Shown piece by piece: positions 8,551 through 16,015 of a DNA stretch of 21,093 nt. The translations under genes and the position numbers were made by a program. The DNA comes from Lachnospiraceae bacterium (GTDB lineage: Bacteria; Bacillota_A; Clostridia; Lachnospirales; Lachnospiraceae). The DNA is taken from NCBI GenBank assembly GCA_024691045.1, contig JAILOC010000207.1:1-21093 (forward strand), read 5' to 3'. The first letter of the stretch is position 1. Every line of letters starts with the position of its first letter. The notes under the pieces were generated by a model. The model saw only the letters and a program-made list of their open reading frames with translations. It had not been told where the DNA came from and ran no database searches.

Positions 8551-9653
8551 AAACTGATGTCCTCCCCCTTAAGAGCCTGTACGGCGCATCTGACTATAAG
8601 TCCTCTTTCATCCTCGGTTAAGTCTTCTTCCTTAAGAAGCCTTACGAGTTCTCCCTTGAGGGATGCTTCATGGAGATATTCGTCATAGTCGATGGCGACC
8701 CTGCTCGAATCCTTCACTTCACCGTAGAAGAATCTCTCGGACACCATCCTCTTTATATGTTCGATATCCTTTTCGGTATCAACCGCTGTCTCTCCCTTAA
8801 GAATGATCCTGACCATATCGTCAGAAGTTGCGGGCGAGGTCTTGATCGCATCGCTCACACGGGCATCAATCTCGGGTGTGGTCATGCATTCGGAAATGTC
8901 AGCCTCGATCTCGAATATATTTCTCTTTGCAAACGGAACAAAAGTTGATTTAAAAGAAAGATTTTCATCGTCAATATCGATGACTACAAATCCGTGCTCA
9001 CCGCACTCATCGAAGCCCCTTCCCTCAGGGCATCCGGGGTAACAGTACTTCCCCCTGGAAGGAAGTTCACCCTCCGTGAAGGTGTGATAATGACCGAGAG
9101 CCAGATAATCGATATTTCTGTTCCTGAGCCTGGAAAGGTCGATGCTCTCCGCCTTGTCCCTGCCCTGGTAGTTACCGACGGCCCCGTGCATGGTGACCAC
9201 GTTCATGGCATCGTAATCCAGATTGAGTTCTGTGTATGCTTTATCGAATCCGTCAGAACCGGGTACTATTCCGACGATATTGACGGCTTTGCCGGAAGCG
9301 GTCTTGAGTGATATCATATCGATCCCTTCCTTATCGAAAATGATAAGGTTTCCGGGATAATCTCCCTCGAAATATGCCGCCTCGTCATGATTTCCCTTGA
9401 GATATATAAACGTCACATCCGGATGAGAATTAAACGCCGCCTTTACACGGTTCACCGCTCCCACTCTGGAATTCCTGGTATCGAAAAGATCCCCCGCTAT
9501 GATCACGGCACTTGCCCCGTTTTCATCCGCATAGTCTGCGATACCGCAGAATGTGTCCAGCAGCTCATCCCTCCTCAAAGAAGCTTTGGATTTGTCCAGC
9601 TTGGATTCCATTCTGGAATCAAGATGAGCATCCGCTAGGTGTATTAGCTTCAT
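8547..9653 (-). CDS. SbcD/YhaO-like calcineurin-type metallophosphoesterase (DNA repair exonuclease family)
   Basis: The 368-residue protein carries all the metal-site motifs of the Mre11/SbcD fold in order: D8-A-H10, GDLFD at 54-58, GNHD at 87-90, MHG at 155-157 and GHYH at 187-190. The C-terminal third holds a capping/dimer region and a short helical tail that may contact the ATPase coiled coils. By family it should be a Mn2+-dependent phosphodiesterase acting on DNA ends together with the ATPase encoded next, whose ATG overlaps its stop. The ATG at 9653 follows AAGGGGGT. It starts 15 bases after the cell wall hydrolase gene. It is closer to YhaO than to SbcD by context and partner type. 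Confidence 0.88.
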   Translation of the reverse strand: MKLIHLADAHLDSRMESKLDKSKASLRRDELLDTFCGIADYADENGASAVIIAGDLFDTRNSRVGAVNRVKAAFNSHPDVTFIYLKGNHDEAAYFEGDYPGNLIIFDKEGIDMISLKTASGKAVNIVGIVPGSDGFDKAYTELNLDYDAMNVVTMHGAVGNYQGRDKAESIDLSRLRNRNIDYLALGHYHTFTEGELPSRGKYCYPGCPEGRGFDECGEHGFVVIDIDDENLSFKSTFVPFAKRNIFEIEADISECMTTPEIDARVSDAIKTSPATSDDMVRIILKGETAVDTEKDIEHIKRMVSERFFYGEVKDSSRVAIDYDEYLHEASLKGELVRLLKEEDLTEDERGLIVRCAVQALKGEDISL

Positions 9654-9668
9654 CCGTGTGTTACCCCC

Positions 9669-10877
9669 TTAGTAAAATATATGGTGTCCTATCTGAATTC
9701 CGGTCAGCCCCTCAATGGGTGTCCGGAAATAGACGCATGTTCCGACGTTCGTCACTCCCGACATAGCCTCGTCCGCAGCACGGTAGCAGCTTGATGTCGC
9801 TTTGTTCTGGGCAAGTGCGATCGCCAGTCTTCCGCTTCCCGCAGGAGAAAACTGTCCCCTTTGGTAAATCACGCCTGTCAGTGTATCGGGATATCTCGCG
9901 CTGAGCAGTCTGTTTATTACTACCGCTCCAACGGCAACCTGTCCGTCGTAGGGTTCCCCGCCCGCTTCACAATAGATCAGGTTTGCCAGAAGATATCTGT
10001 CATTTTCTTCCCAGGTTACCTGGGAAATATCCCTCCAAACTCCGTTTGCCGCCGCTCTCGAAAGAGCCTGTTCCTCGGCAAGCTTCTGCTTGAGATATGC
10101 AATATCTGCTTCCTTGGCCTTGATGGCCGCTTCGTATGCAATTGCCGCAGCCTCGGCATCCTCTATCTGGTCGGCATAAACGCTCATCACGTTTCTGGTC
10201 TCGCTTATGATGCCGGAAACCATATTCTGCTGTTCGACCGTCTGCTGCTTAAGGCTTTCAAGCTCAGCCTCCTCCAACTCGAGACGTGCTTTCTGTTCTT
10301 CGATGAAGGCCCTGTTCGCCTTGAACTCCTCAAGCTTTTTCTGATCGTAGCTTTCGATCTTTTCGAAGAAATCGGCCGCAGTCAGCATTTCTGAAAGCGA
10401 CTTGGCACCGAGAATAGCGGAAATGAAATCCTGGTCTCCTCTTTCGTACATATCGCGTACCCTGATGACCATGCATTCATACTGCCACTCTTCCGTTGCT
10501 ATCGCCTCTTCGAGAGCGATCCTGGTGGCTTCGATCTCGGCCTGCTTATCGATCATTCCCTGTTCGAGCGTCTGGAGATTATCTCCGATCTCCTCAAGCT
10601 GCCCGTTCAGTTCGTTCACCTTGACCTGAAGTTCTCCCTGCTCGGTTTTCAGATCGTCAAGTGCGTTCTGATTGGCCTGCTGCTGAGCCTGAAGTTCTTC
10701 TTTCTCATGCTGTGCCTGGTCTATCTGCTGCTGGGTCGTGGCATTTACGTTAAACCTGCCGGCAAGAACAAGAGTCAGAGCAAGTACGGGAGCAAGCATT
10801 CCGCTGATTGCGGCTCTGCATCCTCTCCTTGCCTTGGCACTCTTAAATATCCGTTTTGTAGGCAAAACATTCATCAT
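9669..10877 (-). CDS. Secreted coiled-coil SleB-type cell wall hydrolase
   Basis: This 402-residue exported protein has a basic N-terminus and a hydrophobic segment (about 23-40, ISGMLAPVLALTLVLAG) forming a signal peptide or anchor. A Gln/Glu-rich coiled coil follows (about 48-278), resembling the N-terminal region of PcsB/CwlO-type hydrolases. The C-terminal Hydrolase_2 (SleB/CwlJ) domain spans about 290-402. The domain's catalytic glutamate is probably Glu304 in LIYCEAGGEP, followed by GQVAVGAVVINR and FSPAGSG. SleB domains cut peptidoglycan as lytic transglycosylases in spores. Fusion to a coiled coil in a housekeeping operon suggests a vegetative division or growth role, with the coil perhaps restraining activity. 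Its ATG overlaps the dCMP deaminase stop (ATGA); Met2 is an equally possible start. Confidence 0.88.
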   Translation of the reverse strand: MMNVLPTKRIFKSAKARRGCRAAISGMLAPVLALTLVLAGRFNVNATTQQQIDQAQHEKEELQAQQQANQNALDDLKTEQGELQVKVNELNGQLEEIGDNLQTLEQGMIDKQAEIEATRIALEEAIATEEWQYECMVIRVRDMYERGDQDFISAILGAKSLSEMLTAADFFEKIESYDQKKLEEFKANRAFIEEQKARLELEEAELESLKQQTVEQQNMVSGIISETRNVMSVYADQIEDAEAAAIAYEAAIKAKEADIAYLKQKLAEEQALSRAAANGVWRDISQVTWEENDRYLLANLIYCEAGGEPYDGQVAVGAVVINRLLSARYPDTLTGVIYQRGQFSPAGSGRLAIALAQNKATSSCYRAADEAMSGVTNVGTCVYFRTPIEGLTGIQIGHHIFY

Positions 10878-11362
10878 AGATCGATCTCTATTTTCCTGCC
10901 GGTATCCTTGTACTGAGTGTATTTGACGCCTGCTGCGTCGAACATTCTCTTGGCTGCGACATTGGCATCTGTACCCGCGTATTTGTCGCTGTGGTACACA
11001 ACCTCCTTGATGCCCGCCTGTATTATCGCCTTAGCGCACTCGTTGCAGGGGAAAAGAGAAACATAGAGAATGGTATCCTCCAGCGATCCGCCCCTGTAAT
11101 TAAGGATCGCGTTCAGCTCCGAGTGTGTTACAAATGCGTATTTGTTGGTGCCGGGATTACCTTCGCGCCCCCAGGGGAATTCGTCATCGCTGCATCCCTT
11201 GGGAAGTCCGTTGTATCCCATGGAGAGTATCTTGTGATCACGGCTTACTATGCAGCATCCGACCTGGGTGCTCGGATCCTTGCTGCGAAGTCCGGAAAGA
11301 TGCGCCACTCCCATGAAGTACTCATCCCAGCTGATATAATCTTCTCTCTTTTTATCTTCCAT
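10874..11362 (-). CDS. dCMP deaminase (ComEB-type)
   Basis: This 162-residue zinc-dependent deaminase converts dCMP to dUMP, the feed for thymidylate synthesis. The zinc and proton-shuttle residues are visible: H80-S-E82 and P-C106-x-x-C109. The N-terminal SWDEYFMGVAHLSGLRSKDP and GYNGLPKGC are typical of the deoxycytidylate deaminase family. The length is normal. It starts at an ATG sharing one base with the upp stop (TAATG), and its own stop overlaps the next gene, so it is translationally coupled on both sides. Next to upp it makes a small pyrimidine module. Confidence 0.94.
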   Translation of the reverse strand: MEDKKREDYISWDEYFMGVAHLSGLRSKDPSTQVGCCIVSRDHKILSMGYNGLPKGCSDDEFPWGREGNPGTNKYAFVTHSELNAILNYRGGSLEDTILYVSLFPCNECAKAIIQAGIKEVVYHSDKYAGTDANVAAKRMFDAAGVKYTQYKDTGRKIEIDL

Positions 11363-11991
11363 TATTTGGTACCGAAGATCCTGTCGCCGGCATCGCCGAG
11401 TCCGGGTACTATGTAGTTGTGATCGTTGAGCTTCTCATCTACGGAGCCAATGAAGATGTCAACATCGGGATGCGCTTCCTTCAACACCTCGATGCCCTTG
11501 GGGGCTGCGATGATGCAGAGGAAGTGGATGTTCTTGCATCCCCTTACCTTGAGCATTGAGATTGCTTCGGATGCGGATCCTCCCGTTGCAAGCATGGGAT
11601 CTACCACGAATATCTCTCTTTCCGCACAGTCTGCGGGTATCTTGCAATAATACTCAACAGGCTTGGAGGTGTCGGGATCTCTGTAAAGTCCGATATGTCC
11701 TACCTTGGCGGTGGGGATCATTGAAAGCATTCCGTCAACCATGCCGAGGCCTGCCCTGAGAATGGGGATGACTGCCAGCTTCTTGCCGGCAAGCTGCTTT
11801 ACGGTCGTCTTGCAGATAGGGGTCTCGATATCCACATCTTCAAGTCTCAGATCCCTGGTAGCCTCATAGCACATAAGCATTGCTATCTCGCCGATGGTCT
11901 CGCGGAATTCCTTGGTTCCCGTTTCCTTTCTTCTGATAAAACCGATCTTGTGTCTTATCAAAGGATGATCCATTACAACTACTTTTCCCAT
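11362..11991 (-). CDS. upp: Uracil phosphoribosyltransferase
   Basis: This salvage enzyme makes UMP from uracil and PRPP. The 209-residue length is standard. Clear motifs are the N-terminal [21 protein letters not shown], the [11 protein letters not shown] segment, the PRPP loop [12 protein letters not shown] (129-140) and the uracil-binding C-terminal block [14 protein letters not shown]. The ATG at 11991 follows AGGAG by 7-8 bases and lies 17 bases after rpiB. The dCMP deaminase gene follows with a one-base overlap. The order rpiB-upp-comEB near an atp operon is a known arrangement in Clostridia. Confidence 0.97.
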   Translation of the reverse strand: MGKVVVMDHPLIRHKIGFIRRKETGTKEFRETIGEIAMLMCYEATRDLRLEDVDIETPICKTTVKQLAGKKLAVIPILRAGLGMVDGMLSMIPTAKVGHIGLYRDPDTSKPVEYYCKIPADCAEREIFVVDPMLATGGSASEAISMLKVRGCKNIHFLCIIAAPKGIEVLKEAHPDVDIFIGSVDEKLNDHNYIVPGLGDAGDRIFGTK

Positions 11992-12008
11992 ACCGCTTCT
12001 CCTGTTAA

Positions 12009-12446
12009 TTAATCCTGATTTTCGATCTGTCTGATCCTTCTTGCGTGACGCTGGGCTCCCGAGAACTCGGTCTCAAGGAATGTCTCCGCGATGCTCTCCG
12101 CAAGATTGGGTCCGACTATTCCCGCGCCGAGCGCAAGCATATTTGCATCATTGTGAAGTCTTGTCATCTTGGCACTTAAGGGATCGGAGCAAAGAGCACA
12201 TCTGATTCCCTGTACCTTGTTGGCGCAGATGCTCACACCGATACCCGTGGTGCATACGACAATTCCCTTTTCGCATTCGCCCTTCTCAACAAGCCTGGCG
12301 GCAGCATAGGCAAACTTGGGATAATCGCAGCTGTCCTCGGAATAAGTTCCGACATCCTGAATCTCATATCCCTTGTCGGTCAGATAATTCTTAAGGTGCT
12401 CCTTAAGTGCATATCCGCCATGATCGCATCCGATTGATATCTTCAT
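12009..12446 (-). CDS. rpiB: Ribose-5-phosphate isomerase B (RpiB/LacAB family)
   Basis: This enzyme interconverts ribulose 5-phosphate and ribose 5-phosphate in the pentose phosphate pathway. The 145-residue protein keeps the RpiB sites: D8-H9-G-G near the start, the catalytic Cys65 in [16 protein letters not shown]98-N-D-A-N, and the C-terminal RHARRI. The usual CGTGIG is CTTGIG here. I place the start at ATG 12446 ([11 protein letters not shown]) because GGGAGGAAG lies just upstream and it makes a 4-base ATGA overlap with the preceding gene. The frame is open 5 codons further but without a ribosome binding site. Confidence 0.95.
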   Translation of the reverse strand: MKISIGCDHGGYALKEHLKNYLTDKGYEIQDVGTYSEDSCDYPKFAYAAARLVEKGECEKGIVVCTTGIGVSICANKVQGIRCALCSDPLSAKMTRLHNDANMLALGAGIVGPNLAESIAETFLETEFSGAQRHARRIRQIENQD

Positions 12447-13534
12447 TGTACTTCCTCCCATTTCGAACCTGCGGACTTGAGAAGCCTGTTCCAGAAAGCC
12501 TGTCCGAATCCACGGTCCGTAAAATTTTCCACAAAGATGATGTCTGCGTTCTCATCATCCATATCTCTTAATGCAGAGTAGAACTCGTGCGCCGCACCGG
12601 ATGCATCATCAAGCGATCCGGCACTCCTTATGACATCGGCGTCATATATCGATGCGTGCTCCGAAGAACAGAACACCCCGGTCTTAAGCCCCCTGCTCCT
12701 GCATGATGAAAGCTCGGAGACTATGTATGCCGAAACCGCTTCGCCGGATCCCTTTACAGGCCTTACTTCTCCCCTTGGAGCGTAGTGTCTGTATCTCATT
12801 CCCGGCGCCTTCGGCCTTTCCTTGCAGCCGGGATCAAGGATCGCGGGATCGGTAATAACTTCTCTTCCGAGAGCTTCCGAGAGCATCTCGTTTGTGATGA
12901 ATCCGGGTCTGAGGACCATAATGCGTTCGCCGGCAAGATCCACTATAGTCGATTCGAGACCTATGGGATTGGCGCCGCCGTCTATGATCGCGTCAATGCG
13001 TCCGTCCATATCCTCCAGCACATATTTAAACGCTGTGGGACTGGGTCTTCCGGAAATATTGGCACTCGGTGCCGCTATGTATCCGCCCGCTGCCCGTATA
13101 AGCCTTTCCGCAACAGGGTTGTCGGGCCATCTTACCGCAACGGTATCAAGTCCTCCCGTTGTCCTGCGCGGAACCTTTCCCGATGACTTAAGCACCATTG
13201 TGAGGGGACCGGGCCAGAACCTTTCTGCGAGTATCCTGCACTCTTCGGGAATCTCCGAAACTATGCTTTCGAGAGAATCCATATCCGAAATGTGCACTAT
13301 CAGCGGATTGTCTGAAGGTCTTCCTTTGGCGGAATAGATCTTCTCCGATGAGCTCTCGCTAAGCGCATCCCCGCCGAGCCCATATACCGTTTCCGTCGGG
13401 AAAGCGACAAGTCCGCCTTCCTTTATCAGCCTTCCGCATTCATCTATTGCCTTCAGATCATTTTCGGAAAGCGGGCCTTCGGGCTGTTCAATTTTGTAGA
13501 TCGCAGTATTCAATATCTTACTGACCGTATGCAT
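12443..13534 (-). CDS. Threonylcarbamoyl-AMP synthase (Sua5/TsaC)
   Basis: This enzyme makes threonylcarbamoyl-AMP from Thr, bicarbonate and ATP for the t6A37 modification of ANN-decoding tRNAs. From Met at 13534 the protein has 363 residues: a YrdC domain (about 25-215) with VAFPTETVYGLGGDA, the K-x-R motif in SAKGRPSDNPL (70-78) and SANISGRPSPT, a linker with MRYRHYAP, and a C-terminal Sua5 domain (about 265-355). It is thus the long Sua5 form, not short TsaC. The frame stays open 18 codons upstream, but that part reads over the end of the GH18 gene and I consider it non-coding. With the chosen start the overlap with GH18 is 17 bases. Confidence 0.93.
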   Translation of the reverse strand: MHTVSKILNTAIYKIEQPEGPLSENDLKAIDECGRLIKEGGLVAFPTETVYGLGGDALSESSSEKIYSAKGRPSDNPLIVHISDMDSLESIVSEIPEECRILAERFWPGPLTMVLKSSGKVPRRTTGGLDTVAVRWPDNPVAERLIRAAGGYIAAPSANISGRPSPTAFKYVLEDMDGRIDAIIDGGANPIGLESTIVDLAGERIMVLRPGFITNEMLSEALGREVITDPAILDPGCKERPKAPGMRYRHYAPRGEVRPVKGSGEAVSAYIVSELSSCRSRGLKTGVFCSSEHASIYDADVIRSAGSLDDASGAAHEFYSALRDMDDENADIIFVENFTDRGFGQAFWNRLLKSAGSKWEEVQ

Positions 13535-15239
13535 ATACCCTGAGAAGATTCCATGCATCGGGAGTTCCGTATCCGATCCTCCATGCACCCACTCCGCCCA
13601 GATCCAGGGTGTTCATAACATTGAGCTTGGCCATAAGTGAAGTGGTATCCTCAAGCCAGACCTGGTAAAGTGTGGTACCCTCTCTCCACTCAATATAATT
13701 CTGTGAGGTCTCCTCATCCCAAGCGGGAGCAAGGCCTAGATTTGCCACATATTCCGCCTGATTGACAAGCGTCAGGTACTTACCTGTGGTAACGCCGTCC
13801 TTGGTTGTCCATACAACGGTGTAGAAGGGAACGGCATTTATAACCTTCTGTGAAGGAACATTTTCAAGTGTCAGAGTAAGACCGTCCGAAGTGAATCCCA
13901 GACTGGATACGCTGCCTGCGGTTCCGCCGTAAGGAGTATGCTCGTCATATCCCATTATGAGCACATAATCGACAAACCTGCCCTGAAGATCGAGCCTGTA
14001 ATGCGAATTGTAATCGTAAGGAACGTAATTGTCGGTGGAAAGACATATTCCGTTCAGCCTGCAGAGCACGGATACTTCCCTGAGGAACTGTACGAAGTAA
14101 TCGCTGCTTTCAACCGGCATTCCCTCAAAGTCGAAGTTCAGTCCGTCGGCACCCGCCTCCATGACCGCAGCCACAAGATCCGAAGCAAGCTTTCTGCGCC
14201 TGTCGGTATCCGACAAAAGAAGTGTCTCGTCCAGATCGATCCCGTTTTCGTTGGCGTAATTGAAATTATCCGCAACAACCCAGACCTTGATTCCCTTCTG
14301 ATGGCACTTTGCGACATAATCCGCCGAGCAGAAATTCCTGAAGGAGCCCTGTTCATCGGTAAGTGATATCCACGTGGGCGCGATGACATTAATACCGGCA
14401 GCTTCCGTGAGGGCTTCATTTAATGTATCGTTTCCGGCTGCGCCGGAGATCTGATGAAATCCGAGATTGACTCTCTGTTCAAGCCTGACAGTCGTGTATT
14501 CGGGAAGCGCAGGTGCAAGGGGAGCCATATCCGTAACAGGTTCCGCGGAGGTCATCCTCTTGTTCTCGATATATCCGATAATGGCATCGGAGGTCTTGAC
14601 CTTGCTCCAGTCCTCCATTGCCTCGATCAGTTCAACAATCTCGCCTTCTTCAACTTCCCTCAGGATAGGGCTCTTGATGCCTCCTTTTTCACGGATCTGG
14701 GTATCCCTTGTGACCGTGCGCATATCGCGTGCGGTTCCCCACTGCGTATTAAGCTGGACACGGCATTCATAGATATCGGCTGTGAAGGTGCAGAACATCT
14801 TCAGATAATCCGAGGAGATATAGAGACGGTTATTTTCCCTTAATGTGAGCGGAAATCCCAGATCGGTGGTCACGCCGGATACACTGTATGAACTCGATCC
14901 GTCCGAAACTTCATAGGTTTCCTTTGCGGTTGTGAACATAAGGGTCCCGCCGTTATAGGCTCCATCATAGAAAAATCCCTGGGTAAGGTAAGCCCTGACG
15001 GTATCATAGTCAAAATAGCATCTTCCGTCCCTTACGAGAGCCTGTGATGCGATCTGTTCATTTTGAAGGATAATGGCGGCCATTTCGCCGCTTACTCCGT
15101 AATGCTCGTGAAGATCGGCAGTTTCCTTGCCGTAAGAATATTTCTTATATAAGGGAATACCGACAGTGACAGCCCCGATTATCAGGATCAGCAGTATGGG
15201 GATCAGCACCATTAAGGCATGTTTTTTTCTCTTTTTCAT
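13518..15239 (-). CDS. Membrane-anchored glycoside hydrolase family 18 protein with SH3-like domain
   Basis: This 573-residue protein has a basic N-terminus and one membrane anchor (about 8-28, ALMVLIPILLILIIGAVTVG). A domain resembling the copper-amine-oxidase N-terminal/stalk fold follows (about 60-165), then a bacterial SH3 domain (about 168-232), and finally a GH18 barrel (about 255-573). The GH18 catalytic DxxxDxE motif is DGLNFDFE with the acid Glu372, and MGYDEHTPYGG later in the barrel is typical of the YaaH/SleL subgroup. It probably hydrolyses GlcNAc-MurNAc glycan at the outer membrane face. The start at 15239 is chosen over an ATG 11 codons upstream because GGAAT precedes it and the upstream one has no Shine-Dalgarno. 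First gene of the eight-gene operon. Confidence 0.87.
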   Translation of the reverse strand: MKKRKKHALMVLIPILLILIIGAVTVGIPLYKKYSYGKETADLHEHYGVSGEMAAIILQNEQIASQALVRDGRCYFDYDTVRAYLTQGFFYDGAYNGGTLMFTTAKETYEVSDGSSSYSVSGVTTDLGFPLTLRENNRLYISSDYLKMFCTFTADIYECRVQLNTQWGTARDMRTVTRDTQIREKGGIKSPILREVEEGEIVELIEAMEDWSKVKTSDAIIGYIENKRMTSAEPVTDMAPLAPALPEYTTVRLEQRVNLGFHQISGAAGNDTLNEALTEAAGINVIAPTWISLTDEQGSFRNFCSADYVAKCHQKGIKVWVVADNFNYANENGIDLDETLLLSDTDRRRKLASDLVAAVMEAGADGLNFDFEGMPVESSDYFVQFLREVSVLCRLNGICLSTDNYVPYDYNSHYRLDLQGRFVDYVLIMGYDEHTPYGGTAGSVSSLGFTSDGLTLTLENVPSQKVINAVPFYTVVWTTKDGVTTGKYLTLVNQAEYVANLGLAPAWDEETSQNYIEWREGTTLYQVWLEDTTSLMAKLNVMNTLDLGGVGAWRIGYGTPDAWNLLRVYAYGQ

Positions 15240-15293
15240 AGATAAATTCCAATCAAAAAATTGAATGGCCATTACGCATAACCATACACAGTT

Positions 15294-15322
15294 ATTTTAG
15301 CACACACCCGCCTGTACGTCAT
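15294..15322 (-). promoter_or_regulatory. Promoter of the GH18-to-YhaN operon
   Basis: On the minus strand ATGACG (15322-15317), a 17-base spacer ending in TGC, and TAAAAT (15299-15294) form a sigma-A promoter with an extended -10. Transcription would begin near 15287, giving a leader of about 48 bases before the GH18 ATG. It lies downstream of the terminator at 15346-15385, so the operon does not depend on readthrough. Confidence 0.6.
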
Positions 15323-15345
15323 TAGTTTTTAAGGAGTTATTAAGT

Positions 15346-15385
15346 AACAAAAAACCCCGTGCGGCGCATATTTGCGGCACGGGGT
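15346..15385 (-). terminator. Strong minus-strand intrinsic terminator without an obvious upstream gene
   Basis: The stem is gcacggggt/accccgtgc (15377-15385 with 15354-15362), 9 bp, plus a possible inner tgcg/cgca pairing. On the minus strand it is followed directly by TTTTTTGTTAC. On the plus strand no T tract follows. It therefore ends a minus-strand transcript beginning to its right, where no convincing protein gene exists. Confidence 0.8.
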
Positions 15386-15640
15386 ACGGCTCATGACATT
15401 TACCTTCGACCTGCTCCGTAAATTATTAAATTTTTATGTATTTTCCGTGCAGGCCGGACAAATCCCGAAAGCTCCGACAGTTTCCAAAAGGAATACAAAA
15501 TATACCGTGAATATATCTTCCTCTCAGAGCTTTACCTCCTTCCGTAAAGCGGCTCATCGGATCATGCGATCCGGACAGTACAAAACGCTTTTAAGGGCCG
15601 CCCTTTCCCCATGGAAAAGACAACCGGCCCATCTGTTCGG
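15346..15640 (-). ncRNA. Candidate structured small RNA (about 290 bases), class unknown
   Basis: The segment lies between a minus-strand promoter candidate (15646-15675) and a strong terminator (15346-15385) and has no plausible reading frame. The predicted RNA folds locally into stable hairpins. One is at 15595-15630, with GGGCCG/CGGCCC enclosing a 7-bp CTTTTCC/GGAAAGG stem. One is at 15558-15573 (cggatc/gatccg with loop gcat on this strand). One is at about 15528-15551 (GCTTTAC/GTAAAGC with loop ggaaggag). The last is the terminator stem. I searched by eye for hallmarks of SRP RNA, RNase P, tmRNA and common riboswitches and found none. It could also be a leader or decayed sequence. Confidence 0.4.
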
Positions 15641-15645
15641 GCCAA

Positions 15646-15675
15646 ATTATAATTTTTTATAGGATTACTTGGCTA
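15646..15675 (-). promoter_or_regulatory. Promoter candidate for the small RNA
   Basis: On the minus strand TAGCCA (15675-15670), an 18-base A/T-rich spacer and a perfect TATAAT (15651-15646). The predicted start is near 15639, just before the first hairpin of the candidate RNA. Confidence 0.45.
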
Positions 15676-15982
15676 CACAAGGATAGTGCGGAGGAAATCT
15701 CCTGAGAAGATAAGCCCGAAGAAGCAATGTGATAAAGCATGCGGGTCTTCCTATCCGCAGATCTGATGCTGCGGATATATCGAATGTGTATCTGGCGGTC
15801 ATAAGACCTGAATATTGGTTCATCTCCTTTCCGCCGCTACGGTTTTCGGAAGACGTAATGCCATTATCGGTAAGGCGGGGCGGCACATTCAATGGGAATA
15901 ATTCACAAATTTTCACCGACACGAATGTCATAAAGCTCAATTTTCCGCAGAAAAATCCGATATATACTGCAAGTATAGGATT
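15658..15982. repeat. 9-bp direct repeat bounding a 307-bp segment (possible small mobile element)
   Basis: TATAGGATT occurs at 15658-15666 and again at 15974-15982. Just inside, the two ends read ACTTGGCTAC and, in reverse complement, CTTGCAGTAT, so they share only a CTTG. This could be a target-site duplication round a MITE-like insert, but a 9-mer repeat in a region this size is not rare by chance. The segment is open on both strands: a minus frame at 15665-15931, which I do not consider a reliable gene, and a plus frame at 15729-16031. Confidence 0.22.
15752..15777. other. Perfect 9-bp hairpin in intergenic region
   Basis: TATCCGCAG at 15752-15760 and its exact complement at 15769-15777 enclose an 8-base loop. 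No T tract follows on either strand, so it is more likely an RNA structure element or protein site than a terminator. It lies inside the segment bounded by the direct repeats. Confidence 0.5.
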
Positions 15983-15987
15983 TGTAC

Positions 15988-16015
15988 ATTATTTTTTCTT
16001 GACGCACTATGTCAA
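15988..16015 (-). promoter_or_regulatory. Divergent minus-strand promoter overlapping the mecA promoter
   Basis: On the minus strand a perfect TTGACA (16015-16010) is followed after 16 bases by AATAAT (15993-15988). It faces into the gene-poor region. Its -35 lies inside the spacer of the plus-strand mecA promoter, so the two cannot easily be occupied together. Confidence 0.45.

Noticed and set aside
13535..13588. 18-codon N-terminal extension of the Sua5 gene
   Set aside because: It lies over the GH18 coding end and has no conserved residues. Family members begin close to the chosen methionine.
15240..15272. Longer start for the GH18 protein (ATG at 15272)
   Set aside because: No Shine-Dalgarno upstream. 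The next ATG at 15239 has GGA at proper spacing and gives a normal basic N-terminus before the membrane anchor.
15372..15662. Plus-strand frame of 96 codons next to the terminator
   Set aside because: It begins inside the terminator stem, has no ribosome binding site and runs antisense to the candidate RNA hairpins.
15665..15931. Minus-strand reading frame of about 88 codons in the intergenic region
   Set aside because: No recognisable domain. The ATG at 15931 lacks a Shine-Dalgarno, and the internal ATG at 15823 touches its GGAG with no spacing. The opposite strand is equally open.
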